DNA of 64,000 bases from Pseudodesulfovibrio sp. JC047 (GCF_010468615.1 NZ_WUEH01000018.1:1-64000), one strand, 5' to 3'. Numbered from the stretch's first letter, positions 1 to 8,610 are shown. The notes: generated from the sequence alone by a model not told the origin. Translations and numbers: made by a program.

Positions 1-92
1 ATTACTAATACGCCATAAGGCGAGGGTGAAGCCTGGCCTAATTAAAGAGAAAACAACGAAGAAAGGGAGTTCTTGACATGGTGCCGCATAAG

Positions 93-134
93 AAAAAGCC
101 CCCCTTTGGATCGTGCGAGATGCACGCCAAAGGG
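93..134 (-). terminator. Rho-independent terminator of the GltD-like gene
   Basis: A long bipartite hairpin pairs CCCTTTGG (102-109) with CCAAAGGG (127-134) and CGTGC (112-116) with GCACG (122-126). Read on the minus strand it is followed by a run of T, the complement of A at 93-97. It lies just past the stop of the flavoprotein gene that ends at 168, so it most likely ends that transcript. Confidence 0.75.
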
Positions 135-167
135 AGGAAATTTGTACGACAGAGAATCGAAAACAGA

Positions 168-1400
168 TTATGCATCAAGTGTCGCAACATACTCCATGAT
201 AGCCTGAGCGGACCGTTTGGACAGATTCACGGCCTCAGCCACAGTCTTGGCGCCGGTCACCACATCGCCTGATGCGAAAATGCCTTCGCGAGTGGTGCGA
301 CCATCTTCATTGGTGATAATCAACCCTGTTTTCCCGACTTCGATACCAGACAAATTGTCTCTGGGAGCCTGGCTGGCTGCGATGAACATCGTATCAGCCT
401 GGATAAAATGTTCACTTCCTTCCACCTGAACGAGCCTCGAGGAATCTCCGTCCTGCACCATTTCGGTCTTGATACATCGCACGCCGTCATCAAGAAGTTC
501 CAACGGTGTGGTATAAAAACGAAATGAAACACCGTCGATTTTGGCGTATTCATATTCATATTTGGTGGCGGTCATGTTTTCCTCGCCACGACGGTACAGG
601 ACAAGGACTTCTTCCGCGCCCTTGCGCCGAGCGGTCCGGGCAACATCCATGGCCACGTTTCCGGCACCAATGACAACCACACGTTTACCCAAAGAATACA
701 CCTTGGGATTCTTGAGATAATTAATCGCGTAATGGACATTTCCCAATGTTTCGCCCTTGATCCGCAATGGCTTTGGACTCCACACGCCGGTTCCGATGAA
801 AATAGCTTTGTACCCGTCACGCAACAAATCATCGAGGGTAATGATCGGGCCGATGAGCATGTTCGGACGGATTTTGACGCCCAGTCGTTCCAACAACTTC
901 TTGAGCTTCACCAAAATCCGCTTTGGCAGACGAAATTCAGGGATACCGTATTGAAGGACGCCGCCAATCTTGTCTTCGGACTCGAAAATCGTCACATCAA
1001 ACCCTTTGGATGCAAGAATAAACGCCACGGTCAATCCGGCCGGTCCTGATCCGACGATGGCAATTTTCTTGCCATTGTTTGCATGTTCCGGCTTTCTTAA
1101 TGAGATGTGTTCCAAATAATAATTGGAAATATAATTTTCAATGTCACTCACCTGAATCGGCGCACTTTTTCGACCAAGAATGCAATGTCCTTCGCAAAAA
1201 TTTTCATGCGGACAAATTAATGAACACACCACCGAAAGCGGGTTATTGTTGAATAACAATTCCCCGGCTTCAAAAGTTTTGCCGTCGAGCAAGAGTTTAA
1301 TGACTTCGTTGATCGGCGTGCTGATCGGGCATCCCTTGCTGCACAACGGTTTTTTGCATTGCAAACAGCGACTCGCCTCTTCAATGATATGTTTTCCCAT
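168..1400 (-). CDS. GltD-like NAD(P)H/FAD oxidoreductase with N-terminal iron-sulfur domain
   Basis: The 410-residue protein belongs to the family of the NADPH-dependent glutamate synthase small subunit, which also includes NfnB/SudA-type electron bifurcating subunits. The N-terminus carries two four-cysteine sets (C12, C15, C20, C24 and C59, C63, C69, C73), the usual ligands for two [4Fe-4S] clusters. A GSGPAGL motif at about 117-123 binds FAD, and GAGNVAMDVA in the middle is the second dinucleotide fold for NAD(P)H. It is somewhat shorter than GltD because it lacks the N-terminal lead. No glutamate synthase large subunit or NfnA-type partner is adjacent, so its acceptor is unknown. No strong ribosome binding site precedes the ATG. 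The fold and cofactors are clear, but the physiological reaction is inference. Confidence 0.85.
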   Translation of the reverse strand: MGKHIIEEASRCLQCKKPLCSKGCPISTPINEVIKLLLDGKTFEAGELLFNNNPLSVVCSLICPHENFCEGHCILGRKSAPIQVSDIENYISNYYLEHISLRKPEHANNGKKIAIVGSGPAGLTVAFILASKGFDVTIFESEDKIGGVLQYGIPEFRLPKRILVKLKKLLERLGVKIRPNMLIGPIITLDDLLRDGYKAIFIGTGVWSPKPLRIKGETLGNVHYAINYLKNPKVYSLGKRVVVIGAGNVAMDVARTARRKGAEEVLVLYRRGEENMTATKYEYEYAKIDGVSFRFYTTPLELLDDGVRCIKTEMVQDGDSSRLVQVEGSEHFIQADTMFIAASQAPRDNLSGIEVGKTGLIITNEDGRTTREGIFASGDVVTGAKTVAEAVNLSKRSAQAIMEYVATLDA

Positions 1401-1645
1401 ACAAACCCAAATATGTTCAGAAGGTTAATCCAATGGACTATTCATGGCAGATGATACTGATGGTCAAAGTTTCAAGCTAAAGCAAAAATTCATGAAGCTT
1501 TTTGCATGGTCTTGTCAAGCGTATTCCATACTCAACGGCTCTGTTTATCGTCATTTCCCAACGTTTTTCCCCGGCTCATATGGAGTCATATTTGGAAAAA
1601 AACCGCAATTATGCCATGATACACGGCAAACAAGGAGAAAAGATC

Positions 1646-2098
1646 ATGCAATTGTCTTTAAAGATGCACGCTCCCGATTTTACCCTTGTCGATGTCAAAA
1701 ATCGCACGATTTCACTTTCTGATTTTAAAGGGGAATATGTCCTGTTGGTCTTCAATAGAGGGTTCCTGTGACCATTCTGCCGACGGCACATGGCGCAGTT
1801 GCGCCAAGAATCATCTTTATTGGAAGGCATGAACATGGTCGTCATGGTCATTGGTCCTGAAAGTCATGATGCCTTCAAAGCGTATTGGGAAAAGGAACGA
1901 TTGCCGTTCATTGGACTTGCCGATCCGACACACGCTGTCCTGCAACTGTATAATCAGCAAATAAAATTCCTGAAATTGGGAAGAATGCCAGCACAAATGA
2001 TGGTTGATCCTGATGGGAATCTTCAATTTATCCATTACGGCAATTCAATGGCAGATATCCCCTCCCTTGCTGAAATCGAGACGGTGCTTTCTCGCTAA
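1646..2098 (+). CDS. Predicted selenocysteine-containing peroxiredoxin-like (AhpC/TSA) protein
   Basis: I read this as one 150-residue thioredoxin-fold protein whose codon 42 is an in-frame TGA (1769-1771). The frame is open and homologous on both sides. Before the TGA it has the AhpC/TSA start (APDFTLVDV, ISLSDFKGEYVLLVFNRGFL), and directly after it PFCRRHMAQLRQ. Relatives have a Cys at this position in a CPFC redox motif, so the motif here would be U-P-F-C. A hairpin follows at a distance suited to a bacterial SECIS element. The start was chosen because AAGGAG at 1632-1637 sits 8 bases before the ATG. Members of this family are predicted thiol/disulfide oxidoreductases or peroxidases. The alternatives are a nonsense mutation or a sequencing error. 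The selenium machinery is not in this window. Confidence 0.8.
1791..1806 (+). promoter_or_regulatory. Candidate bacterial SECIS hairpin
   Basis: TGGCGCAGTTGCGCCA is a perfect inverted repeat that can fold with GGCGC pairing GCGCC and an AGTT apical loop. The loop contains the GU dinucleotide typical of bacterial SECIS elements. The loop G (1798) is 27 bases past the end of the in-frame TGA. As I recall, known bacterial elements place it about 16-37 bases away. The element lies inside the coding sequence, as expected in bacteria. This is structural inference from sequence only. Confidence 0.65.
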
Positions 2099-2128
2099 AA
2101 AAAGGTCCGGTCAAAACGACCGGACCTT
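2097..2128 (-). terminator. Terminator between convergent selenoprotein and cytochrome genes
   Basis: An 11-bp perfect stem, AAGGTCCGGTC (2102-2112) with GACCGGACCTT (2118-2128), has a 5-base loop. The A run at 2097-2103 becomes a T run on the minus strand, so it best terminates the cytochrome operon ending at 2184. It may also stop the plus-strand gene, although that side has no T run. Confidence 0.75.
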
Positions 2129-2183
2129 CAAAGGATTCTTACTGTCTCGCCTCTCCGATTTTCAACCGGACAGCGTCCTGATG

Positions 2184-2666
2184 CTATTTGAATTCATGTA
2201 CGAGAATATAGTCATTGGCAACCCGCGTCGCATGGCACCCGATACACCCTGCGGGCTTCCCGGCTTTTTTCACGGTTCCATCAGGCATATATTTGACCCA
2301 ATACCAATCCCCGGCATCAGGATTGTATCCCTTAATTTTATACATGACAGTAATCACCAACAACTCTTTTTCGTCCTCACTATAATTTTCCTTCACTTCA
2401 ATGGTTCCGGGCATCACTGGAGCCATCATGCATTTCAACCCCGTCGCATTGACAAAGACTTTGTGTTTCGGCCCATGAGGAGCACGCCCGTCCTGCATTC
2501 CCTCGTGGTCTGGCCAAAATCCCCATTCGGTGTACGGATCAACCGTGGTGATGTATTCCCACAATTTCGCGGAATCGGGACCAGGCATGTCTTCGGCCAT
2601 TACTGTTCCTGCCAAAAGTGTCAGAGCACACGTCAGGAAAAGGGCAATCACACAACATTTTTTCAT
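2184..2666 (-). CDS. Cytochrome P460-family c-type haem protein
   Basis: The 160-residue exported protein has a signal peptide (MKKCC, a hydrophobic stretch, cleavage near A24) and one haem c motif, CIGCH, at 141-145, followed by the NDY segment that ends P460-family domains. The block around PHGPKHKVFVN and the DWYWVKYMPDG segment also fit cytochrome P460. Characterised P460 enzymes oxidise hydroxylamine or detoxify NO using a lysine-crosslinked haem. Whether that crosslink exists here cannot be seen. AAGGAGAG lies 7 bases before the ATG, and the gene starts only 31 bases after the haem membrane protein gene, so the two are probably cotranscribed and may form a periplasm-to-membrane electron path. 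Confidence 0.8.
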   Translation of the reverse strand: MKKCCVIALFLTCALTLLAGTVMAEDMPGPDSAKLWEYITTVDPYTEWGFWPDHEGMQDGRAPHGPKHKVFVNATGLKCMMAPVMPGTIEVKENYSEDEKELLVITVMYKIKGYNPDAGDWYWVKYMPDGTVKKAGKPAGCIGCHATRVANDYILVHEFK

Positions 2667-2697
2667 AAATCTCTCCTTGTTTTCATGGATATATTAA

Positions 2698-3480
2698 TCA
2701 GAAAAAAGCCACGACGAGATGATACCCGGTCACAAGTTGCAGGAAGGCCAACACGACCAACACCAAATTGTTGGCACCGTGAAAGAGTGGGAGCACTTTT
2801 CGCGGCGCTTTCTTGAATCGCATATACAATCCGGACCCGGCGCCAAAAAGAATCAAGGGGAGCATGACCATGGCAATTTTCTGGTGCGTTCCTGTCATGC
2901 CGCTGGCTCCATACAGCATATTGGCAACAAGACTACCGGCCACCATGCCCAACGCCCAAACGGCCATGACAAGCACGCCATATCTGACATGCCCTTTCCA
3001 ATCGAATTTGACCTTCTGCCCCCAAAGAACAAATCTGGCCCGGTTGACTCCCTGATTGGCAACCCACAATGAAAGAAAGAAGACAAGAATCATGATGGTC
3101 GGATGGGCAAGCGCTAGGAGGAGAGGAATATCACGATTTCTTCCCTGCGCTCTTTGTTCCATATCCCCCGCTGCTGACGCGCATCGCAAAACCGAAGCAA
3201 CCGTCTGGGGCTGTTCATCCAGGAGACGAGATACCCCAAGAATCTCCCGCGCTGACAGGGACGCGCCATTGGACGCCATTCGCTCCACAATTGGCTCCCA
3301 GATCGTCTTCCCATCGGTCAAACGTGCGCAAATGCGGTCCGCAGAATGACAAATCACACACCGTTCCTGAACGTCCGTCAATTTCACTTCACGGGCAAAA
3401 CAGACCGAAGAACTTGAAAAAATGACGACACAAAACAGAAAGGAAAAAACAAAAAAGGTAACTTTCATACTCCATTCCAT
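2698..3480 (-). CDS. Membrane haem protein: CxxCH domain plus four-helix cytochrome b-like domain
   Basis: This 260-residue protein starts with a signal peptide or anchor. A short exported domain follows with one haem c site (CVICH, 41-45). The C-terminal half has four hydrophobic helices with histidines placed in or beside them (HP at the start of helix 1, GHVRYG, GTHQK, LFHGANN, GYH near the end), like DUF4079 or b561-type diheme cytochromes. It likely passes electrons between quinone or haem b in the membrane and the periplasmic cytochrome encoded next. The start could also be Met5. The family name DUF4079 is from memory of its pattern; the haem and helix reading is direct. Confidence 0.65.
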   Translation of the reverse strand: MEWSMKVTFFVFSFLFCVVIFSSSSVCFAREVKLTDVQERCVICHSADRICARLTDGKTIWEPIVERMASNGASLSAREILGVSRLLDEQPQTVASVLRCASAAGDMEQRAQGRNRDIPLLLALAHPTIMILVFFLSLWVANQGVNRARFVLWGQKVKFDWKGHVRYGVLVMAVWALGMVAGSLVANMLYGASGMTGTHQKIAMVMLPLILFGAGSGLYMRFKKAPRKVLPLFHGANNLVLVVLAFLQLVTGYHLVVAFF

Positions 3481-3560
3481 CTGATACGTCTCTTTTCAAG
3501 TCAACAATTTTACCCAATTAATAACACGCCCTTTCTTGCCTTTTAGGTCGTGAGCAGCGT

Positions 3561-3893
3561 ATGAAATGGTCCATGCCTGTTGTACCATTTACCCAAAAAG
3601 TCATTGATCTCATTCATGCCATCCCCGCCGGCAAAGTCAGTACCTATGGACATATCGCAGCCATGGCAGGGAATCGCCGGGCCGCTCGACAAGTCGCTCG
3701 AATCCTTCATTCCTTTTCTCGAAAAGAAGCACTGCCATGGCACCGGGTCATCAACAAACAAGGGCAGATCTCACTCCCCCGTTCACATGGATATGAAATG
3801 CAAAAGAAACGACTCGAAGCCGAAGGTGTGATTTTTGACACATCTGACACCATTGACCTCAACGTCTTCCTGTGGCGAAGTGAAACCCCATGA
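3561..3893 (+). CDS. atl: Alkyltransferase-like protein (ATL), MGMT family
   Basis: The 110-residue protein matches the DNA-binding domain of O6-alkylguanine-DNA alkyltransferase, but the active-site PCHR is PWHR here (W60), the hallmark of alkyltransferase-like proteins. The helix-turn-helix region (STYGHIAAMAGN) and the arginine finger (NRRAARQV) are intact. ATL proteins bind O6-alkylguanine lesions, flip the base and hand the site to nucleotide excision repair instead of removing the alkyl group. It appears to be a single-gene unit followed by a terminator. A start at Met5 is also possible because no strong ribosome binding site is seen. Confidence 0.9.
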   Translation: MKWSMPVVPFTQKVIDLIHAIPAGKVSTYGHIAAMAGNRRAARQVARILHSFSRKEALPWHRVINKQGQISLPRSHGYEMQKKRLEAEGVIFDTSDTIDLNVFLWRSETP

Positions 3894-3900
3894 AAAAGGA

Positions 3901-3941
3901 CGGTGTGCCGCCAAAAAAACGTTGCACACCGTGCCTTTTTT
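3901..3941 (+). terminator. Terminator after atl
   Basis: CGGTGTGC (3901-3908) pairs with GCACACCG (3924-3931), and the hairpin is followed by a T run at 3936-3941. It separates atl from the lipoprotein gene at 3958. Confidence 0.8.
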
Positions 3942-3957
3942 GCAATAGTTTAGGAAA

Positions 3958-4401
3958 ATGAAACATACACACCTACACGCTGTATCCTGTGTCTTGATTC
4001 TTTTTGCCCTTGGAGCCTGCACCAGTAAAGTACCGGAACTCGGTATGCGTGACGGCTTGTTCGCTCCTTGCGGAACATCTCAAGAATGCCTTTCCTCCCA
4101 GGCCAATGATGCCCACCACGCAATCGCACCGATAGTCACGACCAAAACCCCGGAAATTGTCATGGTCGATCTGGGCAATGCCATTGAATCCATTTTTGGA
4201 GGGACTGTTCTGCTTGTGGAAGGGAAATATCTTCGCGCGGAATTCAAAAATTCATTCTTTCGCACCGTTGATGATGCAGAATTTTATTATGATGAACCTG
4301 CCGGAGAAATCCAGATTCATATACTATCCCGCAGCGGCTGGTTTGATTTTGGGAACAATCGCGATCGAATAGAAGAAATCCGGCGGCAGATGAAGCAGTA
4401 A
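3958..4401 (+). CDS. DUF1499 lipoprotein
   Basis: The 147-residue protein has a short signal sequence ending in the lipobox LGAC, so Cys21 is probably lipidated. The mature part begins with the DUF1499 signature (DGLFAPC, CLSSQAND) and runs to the typical SRSGWFDFGNNRDRIEEIR end. The function of DUF1499 is not established. AGGAAA lies directly before the ATG. It is convergent with the ferredoxin gene. Confidence 0.8.
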   Translation: MKHTHLHAVSCVLILFALGACTSKVPELGMRDGLFAPCGTSQECLSSQANDAHHAIAPIVTTKTPEIVMVDLGNAIESIFGGTVLLVEGKYLRAEFKNSFFRTVDDAEFYYDEPAGEIQIHILSRSGWFDFGNNRDRIEEIRRQMKQ

Positions 4402-4460
4402 CGAAAACACCTGTGCTCCCGGCACGATGTCATCCATGCCGAGAGTAATAAAAACGAAAA

Positions 4461-4507
4461 AGATCAAAGCCTCACGAACAAAATCGCAATGCTTTGATCT
4501 TTTATTT
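4461..4507. terminator. Bidirectional terminator between DUF1499 gene and ferredoxin
   Basis: AGATCAAAGC (4461-4470) pairs with GCTTTGATCT (4491-4500). A T-rich tail follows on the plus strand, and the A-rich flank at 4450-4460 gives a T-rich tail on the minus strand, so it can end both converging transcripts. Two smaller hairpins (4542-4562 and 4569-4583) lie between it and the ferredoxin stop, without T runs. Confidence 0.65.
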
Positions 4508-4606
4508 ACGCCTTCCAGTTCAAAACGTGTGATACTCTTTAGGCATCGAACAAGTCGATGCCGAATAACCACACACAGTGTGGCAAGAGTGTATCCAACT
4601 CACACG

Positions 4607-4816
<210 letters not shown>

Positions 4817-4841
4817 TTAATTCATAAAATTCTGCTGAGCC

Positions 4842-4871
4842 AATATAGCCTTTCAAACAATTTGGTGGCAA
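4842..4871 (-). promoter_or_regulatory. Candidate sigma-70 promoter for ferredoxin
   Basis: On the minus strand TTGCCA (complement of 4866-4871) and TATATT (complement of 4842-4847) are 18 bases apart and lie about 55 bases upstream of the ferredoxin ATG. The rest of the 288-base gap up to the cyclase gene is AT-rich with no other clear feature. Confidence 0.4.
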
Positions 4872-5074
4872 TAGTTTTCCTGAAAAAATATCAACCAAAC
4901 GCCATAGATACCAAAACTCGCCAGCAAAAAATATGCAATTTTAATGAGTTAGCATTCAGGCATCCATGTCCAGCAAAAAGACTCGGAAAAAACTATTTTT
5001 AATGATAAATCATCACAGACTCTTAAAAAGATTGTCCGCAAAAATCCTTACTCTCGTACGAATTGAGAAATGTC

Positions 5075-7300
5075 ATGAACACAACAAAAAAAATCATCTT
5101 CAAAAGAGATCAGGCCATTCTTCTTGCTGCGGGGATGGCCATTACGATTTTCATGATCCTTCTTTTTACCAATCAGCCACAAATCCTTTCCTTCCTTGAA
5201 CTAAAAATATATGATCAATACATTCAAAGATATCATAAGCCAGCAGCAACCGGTGTGCCAGTCATCATCGATCTGGATGAAAAAAGCCTGACAGAAAAAG
5301 GCCAATGGCCATGGCCGCGCTATCGAGTCGCCTTACTGATGAAGTACCTTCAGGCCTATGGAGCGGCAGCCGTCGCCACGGATATCATTTTTGTCGAACC
5401 CGATCGGACCTCGCCACAAATCATCAGACGTGATGTCCTCAGAGATTTGAAGTTCTCCATTGATTTCACCGGGCTTCCCGCTGATTTTGAAGACTATGAC
5501 AGGCTATTGGCAGCCAACCTCGCAGGTGGACCGTTTGTTCTCGCCATCGATTTCATGAATCCCACGCAACGGGCTCAAAAGACGTTACCTCCCCCTCATG
5601 AATGTCCTATCGTCCCAATCAAAGTCGCTGTCATTGCTTCACCCGGAGCCATCTCTCCCCATGATGTCCTGCCCCGGGGAGACCATATGATCTGCCCGAT
5701 TCCGACCTTGGCAAAAACGGGCAATCGCACCGGATTTATTACCATAGCACCGGATGCCGACTCGGTCTATCGACGCGCCCCATTGTTATATAGTTACCAC
5801 AACCAAATATATCCGAGTCTGGCATTGGCTTCGCTCATGCAGGCCATGGACACAGACAGCATCATTCTCAAAATGTGCTCCGTCGGTATAGAATCAATCA
5901 AAATCAAAGGGACTGTCATTCCGACGGATCATCACGGCCGCCTGCTCGTCAATTACCGGGGGAAAATGAAGACTTTTGAATATATCAGTGCATCGGATGT
6001 GCTCAATCGGAAACTCCCTGACGGAGCACTCCAGGGCCGTATAGCCCTGATCGGTACGTCGGCCTCGGGACTGAAGGACCTTCGCCCCACACCGCTTGAT
6101 CCCCATGCACCGGGCGTGGAAACCCATGCCACAATCATTGATAATATTCTATCAAACCAGTTCATTGTCATCCCGGACTGGGTCAAAGGCATCGAATTTT
6201 CCGGCATGGTTGCTGCCGGATTGCTCACGACACTGCTTCTCATGTGGGCACGAGCATCCTGGCTGATTCTCCCGTTAATAGGTCTGGGATACGCCATGTG
6301 GTACGGATCAGTGCTGATTTTTCAAGAGCAACGGTATTTCCTGTCGCCGCTCTATTCCTATTTGACGCTGGGACTCACTTTCACCACGTTGACCATGCTC
6401 AAATTCTGGCGAGAGGAACGTGCCAAAAAATTCATCCACGGCGCATTCGCACACTATCTTGCCCCATCGGTCATTTCCCAAATCATGAATAATCCCGAAG
6501 CCCTGACCTTGGAAGGACAGGAAAAAGACATCACCATCCAATTTTCAGATGTGCGCAACTTCACATCGCTTTCGGAACAACTGACGCCGACACAGGTGAC
6601 GGACCTTCTCCACGACTACCTCACCCCCATGACCCGCATCATCACGGAACACCATGGGACTTTGGATAAATTCATTGGCGACGCGGTCATGGCTTTCTGG
6701 AATGCGCCACTGGACGTCCCCAACCACCAGCAACACGCAGTCACAACCGCTCTGGCACAATTGGCTCATCTTGAAACACTCAATGAAGAATTTCTTGAAA
6801 CATACGGCTTTGCCATTGCTATCGGCATCGGCATCCATTCCGGTCCTGTCCGCGTTGGCAACATGGGATCGGCTGACCTCTTTGACTACACGCTTATCGG
6901 TGACAACGTGAATCTGGCCTCGCGACTTGAGGGATTGACAAAATATTACGGACAAAAATTGGTCGTTAGTCAATCTATAGTTGACGCCTGCGATGCAACA
7001 TACCATTTCCGACAACTGGACACTGTTCGCGTCAAAGGGAAACACAAACCGGTCACCATTTACACGGTCTATACCGCAAACGAAGCCGATGCGCGCAAAG
7101 AAGAACTCGACCTGTCCGAAAGAGCACATCAAGCCTATCTGGCCATGGATTTCAAAAAGGCCAAAACCCTGTTCACAGAACTGCATGAAACCGGCAACGA
7201 CACCACGCTTTACACCGTGTATATTGAGCGGTGCGACCACCTGGTGGCCAATCCGCCCGACTCTGACTGGGACGGCGTGTTCACCCACAAGAGCAAATAA
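5075..7300 (+). CDS. CHASE2-domain class III adenylate cyclase
   Basis: This 741-residue membrane sensor has an N-terminal membrane segment (about 13-32), an extracytoplasmic CHASE2 domain (about 40-330, with IDLDEKSLTEKGQWPWPR near its start), a cluster of membrane helices (about 365-440) and a cytoplasmic class III cyclase domain. The two metal-binding aspartates are D492 in FSDVRNF and D536 in FIGDAVMAFW. The substrate and transition-state elements DKFIGD, LFDYTLIGDNVNLASRL and the following lysines are present, so it should be active and make cAMP. A short helical tail follows. An upstream TTG at 5063 is in frame, but the ATG at 5075 starts nearer the usual N-terminus. No neighbour is an obvious partner. 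Confidence 0.88.
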   Translation: MNTTKKIIFKRDQAILLAAGMAITIFMILLFTNQPQILSFLELKIYDQYIQRYHKPAATGVPVIIDLDEKSLTEKGQWPWPRYRVALLMKYLQAYGAAAVATDIIFVEPDRTSPQIIRRDVLRDLKFSIDFTGLPADFEDYDRLLAANLAGGPFVLAIDFMNPTQRAQKTLPPPHECPIVPIKVAVIASPGAISPHDVLPRGDHMICPIPTLAKTGNRTGFITIAPDADSVYRRAPLLYSYHNQIYPSLALASLMQAMDTDSIILKMCSVGIESIKIKGTVIPTDHHGRLLVNYRGKMKTFEYISASDVLNRKLPDGALQGRIALIGTSASGLKDLRPTPLDPHAPGVETHATIIDNILSNQFIVIPDWVKGIEFSGMVAAGLLTTLLLMWARASWLILPLIGLGYAMWYGSVLIFQEQRYFLSPLYSYLTLGLTFTTLTMLKFWREERAKKFIHGAFAHYLAPSVISQIMNNPEALTLEGQEKDITIQFSDVRNFTSLSEQLTPTQVTDLLHDYLTPMTRIITEHHGTLDKFIGDAVMAFWNAPLDVPNHQQHAVTTALAQLAHLETLNEEFLETYGFAIAIGIGIHSGPVRVGNMGSADLFDYTLIGDNVNLASRLEGLTKYYGQKLVVSQSIVDACDATYHFRQLDTVRVKGKHKPVTIYTVYTANEADARKEELDLSERAHQAYLAMDFKKAKTLFTELHETGNDTTLYTVYIERCDHLVANPPDSDWDGVFTHKSK

Positions 7301-7301
7301 A

Positions 7302-7325
7302 AAAGGGACCATGAAAGGCCCCTTT
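7302..7325 (-). terminator. Terminator between cyclase and oxidoreductase genes
   Basis: AAAGGGACC (7302-7310) pairs with GGCCCCTTT (7317-7325) with one mismatch. The A run before it gives a T run on the minus strand, which points to the oxidoreductase transcript ending at 7348. Confidence 0.6.
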
Positions 7326-7347
7326 GCAAATTCTTGTATCCATCGAC

Positions 7348-8610
7348 TTATGGATTATTCATCATGGCTTCGATGAAGCTGTCCGGCCAAAGAGCTGGTG
7401 ACGGGTCTCCATCCATGAGTCGCTCTTTGCCGGCCGCATCCAACACGAAACCGTTTTTGATAAAACTGGTATAAAACCCGGCGGCATCGATATCTCCAAT
7501 CAGGATACACCCGACCAGAACATTTTCCCTGAAAATCAATTTTCGGTAAATGGACTTTTCCCGATCCAGATGAACCGTTGTTTCATATTCGGTGTCATCT
7601 GCATGATTGGTTTCTCCAACGGAAATAGTCGGCAACCCGTAATACGTGATGGAATTCATGGACATGCCGCCGGTATACGGAGTATCGGCACCGGCCATAT
7701 TCATCCCGGCGTATCGCCCCTGAGTGTATGCGTTGGGCCAAATGGGTCGCACCGTATACTCTCCGGTCAAAAGATCTTTTGCCTCGGCCACATCCCCGGC
7801 AGCAAACACATCCGCATCACTGGTGGTCAGAAAGTCATTGACCCGAATTCCCTGCTGCGTTGTCAAACCGGCCTGAGAGGCCAGCCCCATGTTGGGACGG
7901 ACACCTGCGGCAACAATAACCACATCCGCTTCGACAAACCCGGAATCCGTCTCCACACCGGTGATCGCCCCATCCGCATTTCGAACGATTTCCTTGGTAC
8001 CAGTGCCTTGCATGAATCGAATGCCATTTTTTTCTAAATGATCGACAATCAATTCTCCGGCCGTCTCATCAAAATAGGTCCGCATGATGCGAGACCGCAC
8101 GACAATGGTCACATCAACGCCTTTTTCCGCAAACCCTTCGGCGGCTTTCAAGGCGATCAACCCGGCACCGATCACCACGACTTTCCTGACGGTATCCACC
8201 AACTCCTTGAGCGTTTCCGCATGCGCCACGGTGGTAAAATTATGGACCCCGCTCCCAGTGATACCAGGCAGGTCCGGCGTGACTGGCGTGCCACCTGTTG
8301 CGAGTAACAATTTGTCATAGGAAACGGTGTCACCTGTATCCAATGTGAGTTTTTTCTCGTATGGATCAAGAGATAACACCCTTGAATCAAGACGCATTTC
8401 AACCCCATTTTTTTCATAAAACGTTTCCGGACGAAACGGCAGGGTTTCAAATTTGATTTTATCTGATAAGTAATAGGAAATGAGCGGACGTCCATATGTC
8501 AAAACAGCCTCATCACTGATAACCGTGATGGAGCCAGCCGAATCATGTTGACGAATTCCCTCAATGGCTCCGATGGCCGAAACGCCATTTCCGACAATAA
8601 CGTAATTCAT
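7348..8610 (-). CDS. FAD/NAD(P)-dependent pyridine nucleotide oxidoreductase
   Basis: The 420-residue protein has two dinucleotide folds: an FAD site at the N-terminus (VIVGNGVSAIGAIEGIR) and an NAD(P)H site in the middle (VVVIGAGLIALKAAEGFAEKG). The second FAD motif DVFAAGDVAEAKD follows. This is the architecture of NADH:rubredoxin oxidoreductases, the NirB N-terminal half and related NAD(P)H oxidases. No redox-active CxxC pair is seen, so it is not a thioredoxin-reductase-type enzyme. I moved the start 13 codons inward, to MNYVIVGNG, because the flavin fold begins there. No rubredoxin or other partner lies beside it, so the electron acceptor is unknown. Confidence 0.85.
   Translation of the reverse strand: MNYVIVGNGVSAIGAIEGIRQHDSAGSITVISDEAVLTYGRPLISYYLSDKIKFETLPFRPETFYEKNGVEMRLDSRVLSLDPYEKKLTLDTGDTVSYDKLLLATGGTPVTPDLPGITGSGVHNFTTVAHAETLKELVDTVRKVVVIGAGLIALKAAEGFAEKGVDVTIVVRSRIMRTYFDETAGELIVDHLEKNGIRFMQGTGTKEIVRNADGAITGVETDSGFVEADVVIVAAGVRPNMGLASQAGLTTQQGIRVNDFLTTSDADVFAAGDVAEAKDLLTGEYTVRPIWPNAYTQGRYAGMNMAGADTPYTGGMSMNSITYYGLPTISVGETNHADDTEYETTVHLDREKSIYRKLIFRENVLVGCILIGDIDAAGFYTSFIKNGFVLDAAGKERLMDGDPSPALWPDSFIEAMMNNP

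Noticed and set aside
1502-1771. Short plus-strand frame ending at the TGA, as a separate gene
   Set aside because: It is the first part of the selenoprotein; the frame continues in homology after the TGA, and a better start with a ribosome binding site is at 1646.
2004-2816. 270-codon plus-strand open frame
   Set aside because: It runs antisense to the P460 cytochrome, has no ribosome binding site or known domain, and the minus strand has clear haem and signal motifs.
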